A DNA stretch of 64,000 nucleotides from Malachius bipustulatus (GCA_910589415.1 OU342634.1:26533144-26597143), one strand, 5' to 3'. Counted from the stretch's first letter, positions 22,471-34,556 are shown. Notes: generated by a model from the sequence alone, not told the origin. Made by a program: numbers and translations.

Positions 22471-22714
22471 ACACCATCACACCTCCCCCGCCAAGATACT
22501 TATTTTGGTTGAGTTCTGTAGGTTATATTATGAACAAGAGATAGAAAAGTGAGTTAAATGGAGATAAATAATAGGAAACATTTTATTCTAATTTATTTTT
22601 AATTATCCCAAATCCTAGTATCAACATAAATACATATTGTATTAATACTCACCTATTATTACAGCTATACCTACTTAATAAAAAACTAAAATGGTAAAAA
22701 TAATTTTTTCTTTT

Positions 22715-25666
22715 TTATTTATTGGGACTGAAATACATCTCCTGCAACATTGCTCTAATTTCCCTTCTCAGTATTTTTCCAAAAGGATTCCTCGGGATCT
22801 TATCAACAAAAATTACTCCTCCCCTTAACCATTTCTGATGTGACAGGGTTTCTGCATGCGTAAAAAGTATACATTGATCAATTCTGTAGAATAAGGAGAA
22901 GAAAGAAAATCTTACTTTCTATACTCTCTTTGACTTCCTCTTCGGACAAGGATACTCCGGGTTGTTTAACCACAAACGCTAAAGGTAATTCCCCGGCCCT
23001 TTCATCTGGTAGGCCAACTACTCCCGCATCCTTTATTTTGGGATTTCTCAGAAGAACGCCTTCCAATTCAGCAGGAGCCACCTAAATATGACTATTATAT
23101 TCACAGTAATAATAACCAAATTAACCTTACCTGATATGCTTTATACTTGATCAGTTCCTTCATCCTATCCACGATAAAAAAGTACTCGTCTTCATCGTAA
23201 TAACCAGCATCGCCAGTTTTAAGCCAACCATCTTCAGTAAATGCTTCTTTCGTGGCCTTCGGGTTTCCGTAGTAACCCTTCATCAGCATGGGTCCTTTAA
23301 TGCAAATCTCCCCCACTTGACCTGGACCCAAAGAAAGGCCCGTTTCGGGGTCTCTGACGATGCATTTCATGTAAGGCATAATCTTTCCCGAGGTGCCAAT
23401 TTTCGATTCATCGGACAATGTTAAACATGTCACTGCGTATGTTACTTCAGTAGCACCGTAAAGTTGTCGAATAATCACCGAATCAAACCTTCAAAGAAGA
23501 GGAGGAATGATTAGAAATAATAGGACATGAGTATAATCGATTAAGGTAGATATAGTGCTGGTGCTGATAATTTCAGACAACAAAATATACAAAGGCTGGT
23601 CGATTATGGAAATGGCTAGCTGATTAGTCAAGAAAGAGGAGAAAAAGCTCTGGGTTGAACGTTCTCGATTCGCTTCAAGATCTCAAATAGACCAGAGGAC
23701 ACTGTTAATTGTTTAGAGGAGGCGTTGTAGGCAGGTGTAGGGGCTAAGATTCCACCCCAGTTTTGAAGGTCACGTGACCACGCTCTCTTCGAGAGTGAAG
23801 CCAAAAACAAGGAGAAGCTTACATGTTTGCCATTTTTTTTATTAATTCAAGCAGACATGTTCTTTGGGCCAAAATAATAATTTTCAATCCTGGAGTTTTT
23901 CCGTGAATCGCTATCGTGGGCTCTCGTACCCGTCTGACTAATCATTGAATATTAACACGCCATATTTTCAAAATTTACAATTTAAAATCAGTGATTATCT
24001 TAAAATATTTAATTTACGTTGGTAAGTGGCCCCTAGTATGAGAACTATAGTAATATGAGATGCTCATTTTCACTATCTCGGGGTTTACATCAGTTCATTC
24101 GATATTTAATTAAATTTAAAATGAATAAAAGGTTAGAGGCATTGAAAATTTAAAAACTAACATTTTTCCTGACTTTCTTGATGACAATGGTAAAAACGGC
24201 ACTTCGATATCTGCTTCCTTTCTCGAGCTTTCTTTAAAGCATCGTGTATGACGTCATATAAGTCTCGCGTGTCCACAAGTGCCTTGTAATTACAGTATAA
24301 TGTCGCAGTTTCGCACTGGAAAGTGCATAATCTAAACGTTCAACATCGGTTGCTATGAAGTACCGCGGTAGTTGCGACATCAAAATTCTGACTTCAACAG
24401 CCCTTAACTCGCTTATTTAACATCGTAGCAAACTCAAATAAAAACCTATTTGTGTCTATTTTAGTTTGGGTTTGATTAAAAAAAAAGTATAATAAGTTGC
24501 CAATGCCCAAAAGTTATCTCCAAGAAGATTAAAAGATTACCTTTTTTTAAACGCCGCTTCATAATCTCTACTTAACGTTGTGGCCCCGTAAAATATTTCC
24601 TTGAGACTGCTCAAATCGTACTGGGAAACTATTTCACTTTTCGCGAGAAGTATCACGACCGGGGGAACCAGCCAAAGGGTGGTCACTCGGTGTTTCTGTA
24701 TGGCGTTCAAGTATTCATGTTCCTCGAATTTCTTCATGACGATCACTTTGTGATGCTGCATTATCGAGTAGAGACAACTAAACAGCCCGAAGATATGAAC
24801 AAATGGCAAAAATCCTAAACCAACCTGTGGCGATCCATCGAGGATATGATAACGATGGTCTCTGCAGGGAAATTAATTGTAAAATTACAAGTTAATTAGA
24901 AAAATACTTACTTTATTACTTACTTGGCGTGTTCGAGTCTTACTAGAATGTTAGTATGAGTCAGCATTATACCTTTTGGTAATCCCGTCGTACCCGACGA
25001 GCTCATTATAAACGCGACATGATCGTCCACATTAACACTGGCTGGTGTAAAATTAATGTTATCATCTTGGAGGAGATTGTTTGAGATAAAATCGTCCAAG
25101 CATTCTTCACCTTCAAAACTCTCATCGGAATCGATGACGATGATTTTCTTGATGAATTTAAGTTCCTTTTTGAGTCTCTTGAATTTGAGACAGACCTGTT
25201 TCGAGCAAAATATCACGGACGGTTTGGAGATGCTCATCGTATGATCGAGCTCATGAGGAGTGTAACTCTGGTTCAAGGGAGCAATCGGTATGCCGAGATA
25301 GATAGCTGATATCGTGGGGATGTAAAACTTTATGTTATTCTCGCTGATTATCGCGAAGGTATCATTAGGACCGTAACCGACATTTATGAGAGCAGCGGAA
25401 AGTGATTCACTCTTCACTCTCAGCTCTGAGTAAGTTATTTTTTCACCCGTAAGGGCATCTTCCTGAAGAGAGACGTTATTGCGTAATGATGAGAAAAACA
25501 TATAACTAGCTAAGTATGAATTACTTACAATAGCAACCTTTGTATCCTCAAATTTTAAACTGTCGTGGATTATCTTCCCCAAGGAATATTTTGGTAAGGG
25601 CCCTAAAGCTTCTCGACCATGTACTATAAAATTCATATTATCGATCTTCTCAGATAACTTGCTCAT
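22715..25666 (-). CDS. AMP-binding acyl-CoA synthetase, 4CL/luciferase-like (6 exons, 552 aa)
   Basis: Exons in coding order: 25666-25529, 25462-24924, 24861-24541, 23488-23131, 23081-22916, 22851-22715; 1659 bases, 553 codons with stop, phases consistent. It should adenylate a carboxylic acid with ATP and pass it to CoA. Motifs: P-loop SSSGTTGLPKG at 200-210, YGATE at 343-347, TGD at 424-426, IVDRMKELIK at 438-447, and PRNPFGK with catalytic Lys533. Length matches firefly luciferase and insect 4CL-like enzymes (about 550). The C-terminus is ..FSPNK, not the SKL-type peroxisomal signal of luciferase. An in-frame ATG 105 bases upstream would add 35 residues (MRNLYIQSSAIIITSKCCRI..), rich in basic and hydroxylated residues and possibly a mitochondrial presequence. 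I chose the internal MSKLSEK because family members start near there. Intron 1 is only 66 bases, in frame and stop-free. Substrate unknown. Confidence 0.92.
23489..24540. other. Third-to-fourth exon intron of the acyl-CoA synthetase
   Basis: About 1 kb, no repeat end or gene recognised; a 60-codon minus frame at 23628-23810 is unsupported. Confidence 0.4.
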
Positions 25667-25804
25667 TAGAATAACAGTGCTTGTACAAGAAAATGTTCTA
25701 TTGCACTGATGAATACGACAACATTTACTAGTGATAATGATTGCAGAGCTTTGAATATATAAATTACGCATTTTATTAGTTTTTTTTTTATAAATGCATT
25801 GCAT

Positions 25805-27280
25805 TGCATTTATACATAAATATTTATTGATAATTTTATTTTAATTTATTTTAATTTATATTTATAATTAAATGCATAAAAAATCTCCTTGAAATTTTCC
25901 TGTGATAAAGGCATTAATAGGCATTAATTTCAACTTATTTAAAAAATGCAAGTTTTTACACTACCTAATTTTTTTCATTTTTCATACACAGGGGTTAAAT
26001 AAAACAATGTTTACGAACATTCAAATGGTCGCCGTCTTGAAACGCCGTTACCAATATTACTGAAATGCAATACCAGACCACTTTCAATTCCCAAATTCAT
26101 TCATCAAAACAAGAATACCTATATATATTTACAATTTAAAAAATTATTTACATATGTATAATAGCACAAAAATTCAAAAAATGTAAAATACATCAAACCT
26201 AACTCAAAGTAAAATAGATCTGAGAAAAGACACAAGGATATTTTGGGTTTTCTTTATTTATTTGTCTTTGATGATGAAACTTCACTGATAAAATTTAAAT
26301 CCACGTAAAATTTAGATAAATACCTTCTGCTCAGACTGTAGATGTGTGTCTCTCGACATACCGCATGACCTGCCAATCTTGAATAATCTTCTTTATAGAT
26401 CTTCGTATTAAAAACACGAAATGATGCAGATTATGTGTCAATAGTTTGTCTTGGGGAACTTGAATTCCAGACAGAAGGAATTAAAAATCCAAAAGGGACA
26501 AAAAACAACCCATAAATAAAGGAAACTCTTTAACTTGAGGCTTGAAATTGAAATTCTGGAGCTGGGACCTGACCCTGGAACTGGAACCCTGTCTTGAATG
26601 ATCAATAAGAAAAAAACTTTATCATGTAATTTGACAAATAGGATTAGCGAACTACTCATTTGCGGAAAATATTCCTCGTTTTATTTTATATGAAGAGACT
26701 TCAACCAGGGCTTCCTGTCGACACTACACTATTATGCAACAGAAATAACTCACGAAGACCTGAAACTAACACAAAATTACATGTTGATTCCTACGATCTG
26801 TACTTACGATGTCATTATTTATCAGATGTTGCCGCGTTCAAATGCGTTCATTGTAAATTTACCTCTACTTGCCATTTTCAAGCTAATTTGCCCACGTCCT
26901 TAATTTATCCTTCTAGGGAAAAATCCACCTTCCGCCAACTTTTCGTTTCCTTATGACTCTGCTGAAATTTATTTATTCAATTTATCGTTTTATCGATAGC
27001 ATAAATCAAATACTGGACGAAACTAAATGAACTACATAATCAAAAAACTCGTAATTTTTTTTGAAATCTGTAGATACTCTTCACGTCGCCTGAAAATACA
27101 ATTTAAAAAGAGAAAATTGTTAAAGTTTCTAACTGCGCACAAATTTGATAATTCGCAAGCCTTGTATTCTTTATTGCCTACAGGTGTGCGTTGGATTCTC
27201 TTTCCTGTACAGTCAATTATTGACAAAAGGTTCTAAAATTGTACAGACAAGCACCTCTTTTTTAAAATGGTGTGGCTAGA
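25805..27280. other. Intergenic, two unrecognised open frames
   Basis: AT-rich. Contains a 98-codon plus-strand frame (26660-26956, with CVHCKFTSTCHF) and a 69-codon frame (27027-27236). Neither shows a family motif or splice context I can defend. The 25980-26080 part resembles the large repeat family (..GTCGCCGTCTTGAAACG.., ..AATACCAGACCAC..). Confidence 0.35.
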
Positions 27281-27333
27281 GTTCCGCCGGCGGAATTGTG
27301 CATTTGAAATTAGAGTTCCGCCGTGCGGTGGAA

Positions 27334-27497
27334 GTTCTTATGATATATCTAGTAATCCGCCGAAAATGTTATATTCTACGCAAGCGCGGCGGAATGATAC
27401 ACTAAATAGTTGCTTTGCCGCCGGGTAGCGACGGACAATTGACATTTGATGCTAAAAGTCCGTCTAACGGCGGATTAATGGTTATATTCTTAGGAAC
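27334..27497. repeat. Small TIR element rich in TCCGCC/GGCGGA
   Basis: About 164 bases with roughly 30-base imperfect inverted ends: GTTCTTATGATATATCTAG + TAATCCGCCG on the left and the inverse of GTTCCTAAGAATATAACC + ATTAATCCGCCG on the right. Between 27283 and 27474 TCCGCC occurs at 27283, 27317 and 27356, and GGCGGA at 27289, 27388 and 27469, in otherwise AT-rich, CpG-poor surroundings. Confidence 0.55.
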
Positions 27498-27499
27498 TC

Positions 27500-27680
27500 C
27501 CTGGTCCAGGGGATTGAGCGGTTTATGAGTTATAAACAAGTGAAAATCGAAAATTTTCAACTTCAAAGCAGCGTAGAACTAGAACGGCTCAAGATATCTA
27601 AAAACGGTTTACATGTCCCTATCTTAACTTTTCACATAGTATCCTACTATGTGGTTTAAATTTCAATACAGGGTGATGAA
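27500..27680. repeat. Fragment of a foldback arm
   Basis: ACAAGTGAAAATCG, CGGTTTACATGTCCCTATCTTAAC and TACAGGGTGATGAAAAT match arm sequence of the 4411-5296 and 12504-13328 foldbacks. No termini remain. Confidence 0.65.
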
Positions 27681-28564
27681 AATTATCAGATTAAATATTC
27701 ATTTCAACTAAGAACCGAAATCCCAAACCATAAATTAAAAATATCAAGGAAGGTTCAATATAAAAATTATCAAAACCAGAAATAAATTTTCATAAAGTGT
27801 TATATTCCTAGGCTAAACGTTTTTCATAATTTATAGATCCACTTCATAAGAGTGTTCCATTCACTTACGGTTCGATCTTCCTGAAAAAATAGCAAAAATA
27901 GTTTATGATTTTGAAAAACAAGTCTAACGACAAAATTACCCCCATATTACCAACGTACTTGTATGATCCTCACAAAGCAGAATTGCAATAAAGATCTATC
28001 AAGCTCTGAACCGGAAAAGTGCCATAAATTTTTTCCAACTCTTGGAAAGATTCATATAAAATTGAGAAATGTTTACTGAAACCACTAAGCTTTAATACGT
28101 TTGGGATTCAACTTCTCCAGATAATAGTTTGAATTTGTCAATACAATCCAAAAGCTTCAAACTATTTAGGATAACCCTGATGTAATACATATTATACTAC
28201 ATAAGGGGAATGATATATTTTATCTACTTACATACTGTATATTTCGCTAGGAAGCTAATATTTTGCAATAGATATATTGAATTTATTTCAATATGTATAT
28301 TGAAAAAAAATATTATAATTTTGTGACCTCTAGACGCTTTCGTAGATACTTTCGTACCAGTCTATAATCATAGAAACAAATAGAAATAATATATCAAAAT
28401 ATAATTATTGGATTATGTAAATATTTAAATATTTATTTGTATAAAAATTAATTGTTTCTAAGGACAACCAATCATCGTAAAAATAGTTTGATAAAATTTC
28501 AATATTATGGAGACATATGTCGTGTCGATTAATGCACATAAAATTATTGTGAAGCTAAAAGATA
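27681..28564. other. Intergenic, very AT-rich, nothing recognised
   Basis: No repeat termini and no open frame above background. Confidence 0.4.
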
Positions 28565-28566
28565 TA

Positions 28567-29183
28567 CAGGGTGACCCCGAAATAGCGGACACGGACAGAG
28601 CCACAGCATCTATTGTGGATTAAAGATTCTAAGTTTTATTTACTGTTTTCTCCAGTATGGCTCCCTTAAGAAGATATGACCACTTTTGTAGAAAATAAAG
28701 TCACAACACTGCACTGGATATCGTTCTTCAGGCAGAAAAATAATGTGTAGGTCTACAATACCCAGATAGATGTTACCATGGAAACATATGAAATGGAAAT
28801 ACAACAAAGCTTAAAACACTAATCGTTGCGCGGATACAAATTCGATAATAATATTATTCAAAATCTCGAATTCGAACAACGATGCCACATTGAAAAATTT
28901 TGTTGAACACAGGGAATAAATAAACTTTGAATGCCTGTAATTCCTTTACCGATAATAAAAAAAATAAAAAGCAAACACTATCGTTATAGTTATGTGAAAC
29001 CATGTGCTTTGCCAGTGTAGGTTGTTTAAATTTGACCGCCATTTTGATTTAAATTTTCGAAAAAGGACACCCTATATCTCGGTAGCGAAGCCGAGGAACC
29101 CATTTTTGTTTTAAATTTACAGTCTTTCTGAACATCCTCTACAACACCCTGTATTCCGTGTCCGCCATTTCGGGATCACCCTG
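28567..29183. mobile_element. TIR element, CAGGGTGACCCCGAAAT family, copy 1
   Basis: Starts CAGGGTGACCCCGAAATAGC and ends inverted (..CCGCCATTTCGGGATCACCCTG), flanked by TA. Unlike the foldbacks, only the ends (about 28 bases) are inverted; the interior is unique and noncoding. A second copy at 33050-34556 carries a large insertion. Confidence 0.85.
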
Positions 29184-29384
29184 TATACATACAAGCATTT
29201 TCATGGAAATTAAGAAAAAACTATTTATTAAAATAATGCGATAAAAAATTTAAAAGAAAAACTGATCAAGAAGAAATCATTGGTTTCATCATAGTAATTT
29301 AGAGAAAAAATGATCGAATAATAAAACATATTTAATGTCCAATTAAAATTAATGATCACTTTCAAATGAGGATATTTTTTATAT

Positions 29385-30095
29385 ATAATGGCTTATTAAT
29401 ATAAATAATGCAAATTTTATTATTTTAACTTAAATTTACAATAATTTTCATCAAATCGTTAATTTTGTTTAAAAGTTATTTTCTCTCTTGCTTGTGTTTA
29501 AAAAAATAGCCATTTTTCCGAAAATTTAAATCGCCGCCATTTTGAAACGGCACGACCGATTCTACTCAAACAATACCACTCTTTGTAAATATATTACTCC
29601 CACAAAAATTTCACTCCCCTAGATTTAAAACTGGGAACAATAACCCTGCCTTATGGAAGTTTTTTTTTTTTTTTTGATATTTAAAGGGACACCCTGTAGA
29701 AGTAACGTGTCGTTAGGAAAAATTGTGACGAAAATAAAACGCCATCCCAAAGTTTCAAAAGAGTAAAAAATTTCGTTCACTAATCTTGAAAGATGAAGCT
29801 GTAAGAGAGTTTTAAAAAAACCTTCTTGCGCATCAATCGCAAGTGTATTTTTATACGATTCAATAATGAATATTTTCACTGCTTTTCAAATTGGCCTTCT
29901 GAAATTTTTCATTGTAATATCATGATATTAACGTAGTTGCTTAAACTGTGAAAATTTCAATTCAATTCCTTTGAAAACTATGCTCATAAACGGTTACGGA
30001 AATTTAGTCATTTTTTTCTTTTTCCTACCCCCGTCACTGGCTTTTCAATAGAAATAATACAAATTTTATTGCATTACCTCAACTTTCAATAGTTA
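29385..30095 (+). repeat. Large dispersed repeat family, rearranged copy
   Basis: Contains the unit words CGCCGCCATTTTGAAACGG, GGGACACCCTGTAGAAGTAACG, the left-end word CTTCTTGCGCATCAATCGCA (29822) and CCCGTCACTGGCTTTT. The order is shuffled relative to the 59583-62057 array, and the copy is cut at about 30095 by a hairpin-bearing segment. Confidence 0.75.
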
Positions 30096-30104
30096 TTTAT
30101 TATA

Positions 30105-30225
30105 CAAGAGAAAAAAGTGATAGATTTTAGCTCGAGATGTGATTTCGTCCCCGACGCGTTAGCGGAGGGGACAAACACATCGAGAGCTAACATCGCACTT
30201 TTTTCTTGCGTGTAATATACAATTT
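30105..30225. repeat. Large hairpin (nested inverted repeat)
   Basis: Outer arms TATACAAGAGAAAAAAGTG and CACTTTTTTCTTGCGTGTAATATA, inner arms AGCTCGAGATGTG and CACATCGAGAGCT, innermost CGTCCCC and GGGGAC around GACGCGTTAGCGGAG. About 120 bases that can fold as one stem. It interrupts a large-repeat unit. Confidence 0.7.
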
Positions 30226-30230
30226 TTTTT

Positions 30231-31380
30231 CTGCGAGAAGAAATATCCGTGTTAGAATGTCGAAAAACGTAGTTAGATAACTGAAAATTATGTCGGAAAA
30301 ATGATTTATGTTAAACTTGGATTTTCAAACTGTCTTTTATCGTAATCGACGTTGCCTGGGTAACGAAACGATTGAATTACATAAACGTCATATTAATGTA
30401 ATTAAAATTGAAGACAGTTTTGCAAAGATTGCAAGTTAGTTTTCGATGAGTGAATTTAATAATATGGATAGTGATTATTATGAAAATTCCCTTAATAATT
30501 ATTGCCATTTGGATAATAAGGTGACTTTCCTTTACGTATTTGATATAAATTTAATGATATCTGAGTGTTAATAGTAGCTATACCTAAGCCGCCATTTCGG
30601 GGAAAAAAGTACTCATTTTTTTCCCTGCTAATTCATTTTTTTCCCCGATAAGATGCAGCTCATATAATGAGGCATTTTTCTACCTGTCAACGGGGAAAAA
30701 AGGTCAAACTTTTAGCCCGTCGCAGAAAAAATAAATGTAAAAAACAAAAAGTTAATGATTGAGTTTTATTTTTTTATGCAAAAACTATACGTCAAACGGA
30801 AAAAAATCAAGAGACCACATTTGCTTGGAAAGGGATGGGGACTTCAAAAATAATTTTTACTTTAAGAAAAAGCAGTGGCGTAACATATTTTTCTTCAAAA
30901 ACATTTAATTCAAAACTCATACAGACGCCACTGGTAAAAGTACTAAAATTGTTTTCGCCTCATGAAATGCAGGTTGATGCATAGAAGGCGTGTACCAAAT
31001 TTCAAAAAAATATCTAGGCTAATATCACAGTTAAAATAAAAAACAAGTTTTTTTCTTTAAATTTTAGCACCCTGTAGTTCAAAAGACTTTTAGGACATAC
31101 GTTCATATAAAGTTTTTTTCTCAAAATTGACCCAAGAATAACCTCCTTAAATATTCGCATGTTATTAAGTACGGGTACAACATCGATTTAATCGTGATCT
31201 TATTACATCGGATTACGAAGTTATAGCAATTTTATCCTCGACAGGCCTGAAAATAATTAATTTAAGTATTGAAATCAGCAAACAACTTGTCAAATAGTAA
31301 CTGTTCGCTTTAGAAACATCGATATTATAAATTCTTCATCTATTTTCGTGACCGATATAGGAAAATACAAAGTTTTACTG
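30231..31380. other. Intergenic, repeat-derived, no gene
   Basis: Includes TTTTTTTCTGCGA (near 30226) and its inverse TCGCAGAAAAAATAA (near 30720), which may bound an element containing the preceding hairpin. The 30590-30680 stretch repeats GGGGAAAAAA words in both orientations. No coding sequence. Confidence 0.4.
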
Positions 31381-31381
31381 T

Positions 31382-31825
31382 ATACAGGGTGTCCGGTAAG
31401 TACCTCCTAATCTCTCGGGAGCATACAGGGGAGGTCAAAAAAAACCTAGTCTGTCATAAAAAAAGATTCCTAAAGTGTCCCCAAACGGAGATATGGAGCC
31501 CTAAAATGGTGCCCCGCAATTTACTTTTTTGGCTCTAACTTTTGAACCGACCTGTATAATTGGATGGAATTTAAACACTTTATAGAGGCCATAGAGAGCC
31601 ATCAGGCCATATTAAAGTCGATGTTTGACGTCGTCAGGGAAGTCAGGAACGGACTTACCATCAAACTCGTTGAGTCAAAATTTTGACAGGTGTCGCTTTA
31701 CAGAGCTAAAAACTATTTTTTTTTGAATAGTCTAATACTTCACCTTTAAAAAAGATGCTCTTAATTTATTTCGGTAAAACTGACGGTTTTCGAGATAAAT
31801 CGGTTTTAGTGTATTTTTTATTCGG
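31382..31825. repeat. Half foldback, TACAGGGTGTCCGGTAAG family
   Basis: Begins TACAGGGTGTCCGGTAAGTACC; no inverted right end found before the neighbouring PIF/Harbinger element. Noncoding. Confidence 0.6.
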
Positions 31826-31832
31826 ACACTTA

Positions 31833-32806
31833 AGGTGCCCACAGACTAGCATACATGTGTGTCCTACATGTTTGTCGTAAACGCTTGCGCATTCATGTTT
31901 GCCAGTGTGTGGGCAAAAACTCTCAAACATGTATGTCATACAAGTTTTCTGGTTTGACCGGAATTCATGCACGTGCAAGCATGAATGATGCATACAGATT
32001 GTCGGTGTGTGGCCGTGTTCACTCTTCATTTGCACACATTTTTAGTATCAGTGTCTCGTAATTTTTTGGAATTATTAGGTATTTGTTGGAGCTATTATTA
32101 ATGTTTTAGAAACAAAATGTAGTAGGCAGAACAAATTTTATTGTACACAGAAACGAATTAATTGTTAAGTTGTTGATTGCCAAAAAATGAATTTAGATAA
32201 ATTAATTTAATATTTTTAGATAACTGTTATTAAATTCATAACATTATTACTATTTAGTTTGTTTTCGCCTGCCGGACAATGTCTGACTTTATAAGAAACA
32301 TGTCGAAAACCTTTTTGACAGAGTTTATTGAGACGATTTACAAAAGTTATCCTTGTCTATGGAAAACAAAAAGTAGTGATTACAAAAATCGATACAAGAT
32401 ACAAAATTGTGTTCTGTTTTTCTATTATTGGAGACACTAACGTTAATAGCGTTACGTAACTATCTTCATCCATCCTCAGGTAATTTCGCCAATCGTCTGG
32501 TTCCAATCGTAGTTCTTCTAGAAGATTTATATGCGTATATTGTGAGCGTTTTAAAAGCCAATCTTTGACACATTTTATTCGAATTTTCGGCTTTTGAATT
32601 AATTTATTTCTTTTCTTTTTAACTAGAACAGCGTACGCCGCTGCCAGTAAAATATATTCGTCCTCACTGTTCATCGCGTACTTCGATACTGCTTGCGTGA
32701 CAAGCTAGTGTGTAGATCTGTGGCTGAGAAACGCTCATCGTACATGGACGATGCACATGTATGGCAAACATGTATGACGCACTTGTGTGCTAGTCTGTGG
32801 GCACCT
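31833..32806. mobile_element. PIF/Harbinger DNA transposon, internally deleted
   Basis: Perfect outer inverted ends AGGTGCCCACAGACTAGCA, extending imperfectly to about 50 bases, flanked by TTA on both sides (31830-31832 and 32807-32809), the 3-base TWA duplication typical of PIF/Harbinger. Subterminal ACATGT/CATGTATG words are repeated in both ends, plausible transposase-binding sites. Inside is the N-terminal part of a Harbinger-type transposase on the minus strand. At 974 bases it is too short to be autonomous. Confidence 0.88.
32357..32674 (-). pseudogene. Harbinger transposase, N-terminal fragment (105 codons)
   Basis: MNSEDEYILLAAAYAVLVKK.. then VKDWLLKRSQYTHINLLEEL, DDWRNYLRMDEDSYVTLLTLV and PIIEKQ. 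This is the conserved N-terminal block preceding the DDE nuclease in PIF/Harbinger (ALP1-like) transposases. The frame then runs into noncoding sequence (..VSIFVITTFCFP); the catalytic domain is lost by internal deletion. Confidence 0.8.
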
Positions 32807-33049
32807 TTAGAGTGTTTCCCAGGTCTTTAAAATTGGTATTCATAAATGTTGATATTTATAAATATTAAATGGTTTTTTGGCATAAATTTACAACACAAGA
32901 ATTTGAACTTTATTAACATTACCTTTATGAAGATTTTTAAGATTTTAAAGATGCTAATTTTATTTTGATCTTTTGTTGTAAGTATTTATCTTAAGATTTT
33001 TTTTTAAATATTGATTTCTTATAATTACTGATCCCTTTCTTAGAATTAT

Positions 33050-34556
33050 TGATCCCGAAATGGCGGACACGGGCAGCACCACAGCATCCATTGTGGATTA
33101 AGGATTCTAAGTTTTATTCACTGTTTTCTCCAGTATGGCTCCCTTAAGAAGATATTATGACCACTTTTGTGGAAAAAAAAGTCACAACACTGCACTACCC
33201 TTCTTAAGGAAAAAATAATGTGTAGGTCTACAATAATACCCAGATAGATATTACCATGGAAACATATGAAATGTAAAGTTCAACAATGTTCAAAATAATT
33301 AATCGTTGCGGGGAAACATATCCGATAATATTATTCAATAGTATATTATGCAACGAGCTTATAATGAAGGCTATTAATACGCGAGTATGATGGTTAAGAT
33401 ACGAGCCGTAGGCGAGTGTCTTAACCATCATAAGAGCGTATTAATAGTCATTATCTGCGAGTTCCATACACTATTTTTTCTACGACCCTTTTTTATTTCG
33501 TAGAAAAGATTGAAAAATTATATATTTTAACAATGACCCGTGTACAATTGCAGATCATTGAGGTTAAGATAGGTTGCTTACGCATATTAGGTACCAAATT
33601 TTCTTTTCGTCGCTAAGATTATTCTGCTGAGACATGTTTTAGTATCAAGTTTAAGGGCACTACTCACTACTGCGTAATTTTTATTATGCGAAGTTCGAAT
33701 TCCGAATTTTACGCTTTGATTTTCAGTAATAATTTTAATAACATTGTCAGCCATTAATTACGATATTGCTTACATGCGCACGCGACGGTCACGGTCGCAG
33801 CGTTGCCGCTTTGAATACTATATCACGGACCGCTACGAATGATATAATACTTTATCTTCCTATCTTTTACACGATATACCTACCTATCAAATTAATTAAG
33901 GTAACATAAAATCTTGATAAATTTTCTTTGAATGTTACTTATGTTCTAAATTAAATAAACGTTCAGATTTTTTTTTTTCAGAAATACAGAACTTATATCA
34001 CAAGGCAGTTTTTGTCGTGAGTATGACAACTCTGTGACTTCGGTTGGCTTGCCGACCCGATTGTGAGCGAAAACGAACCGATTCGATTGCAAATGCTCCT
34101 CTGCCATTGGATAGCTTGACCAGTGCTTTAATGAAAATTTGTATCTTAATGAGACCCATTAAAGCACTGGTGACTCATACTTAATATGCAGATTAAAGGT
34201 TGGGAGTAGAAAAAATCTATTTTAGTTGCATTGTTGAGCTCGAATTTGAACGACGATGCCACATTGAAAAATTTTGTTGAACTCAGGGAATAGGTAAACT
34301 TTGAATGCCTGTAATTCCGTTCCCGATAATAATAAAAATAAAAAGCAAACGCTATCGTAATAGTTATGTCAAATCATGTGCTTTGCCAGTGGAGGTTGTT
34401 TAAATTTGACTGCCGTTTTGATTTAAAGTTTAGAAAAAGGACACCCTATTATATCTCGGTAACGAAGCCGAGGAAAAATTTTTGTTTTAAATTTACAGTC
34501 TTTCTGAACATCCCCTACAACACCCTGTATACCGTGTCCGCCATTTCGGGATCACC
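33050..34556. mobile_element. TIR element, CAGGGTGACCCCGAAAT family, copy 2, interrupted
   Basis: GATCCCGAAATGGCGGACACGG at the left (the first 8 terminal bases are lost) to ..CCGCCATTTCGGGATCACCC at the right. Matches copy 1 across both flanks, but about 890 bases are inserted where copy 1 reads TTATTCAAAATCTCGAATTCG. Confidence 0.8.
33343..34229. mobile_element. Hairpin-bearing insertion in the TIR element
   Basis: Defined by comparison with the uninterrupted copy at 28567-29183. At 33352-33475 lies a long hairpin: CTATTAATACGC/GCGTATTAATAG outside GATGGTTAAGATAC/GTGTCTTAACCATC, loop region ATACGAGCCGTAGGCGAGTG. A second inverted pair, ACCAGTGCTTTAATG/CATTAAAGCACTGGT, lies at about 34118-34172. 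No protein coding. Confidence 0.65.

Noticed and set aside
25056..25244. Open frame antisense to the acyl-CoA synthetase
   Set aside because: Shadow of the real exon on the opposite strand.
26660..26956. 98-codon frame with CVHCKFTSTC as a zinc-finger gene
   Set aside because: Only one incomplete Cys pair set, no splice context and no recognisable family; recorded only as an unrecognised frame.
31766..32061. Cys/His-rich frames on both strands (for example MHHSCLHVHE) resembling a zinc-binding protein
   Set aside because: They arise from the repeated ACATGT/CATGTATG subterminal words of the PIF/Harbinger end.
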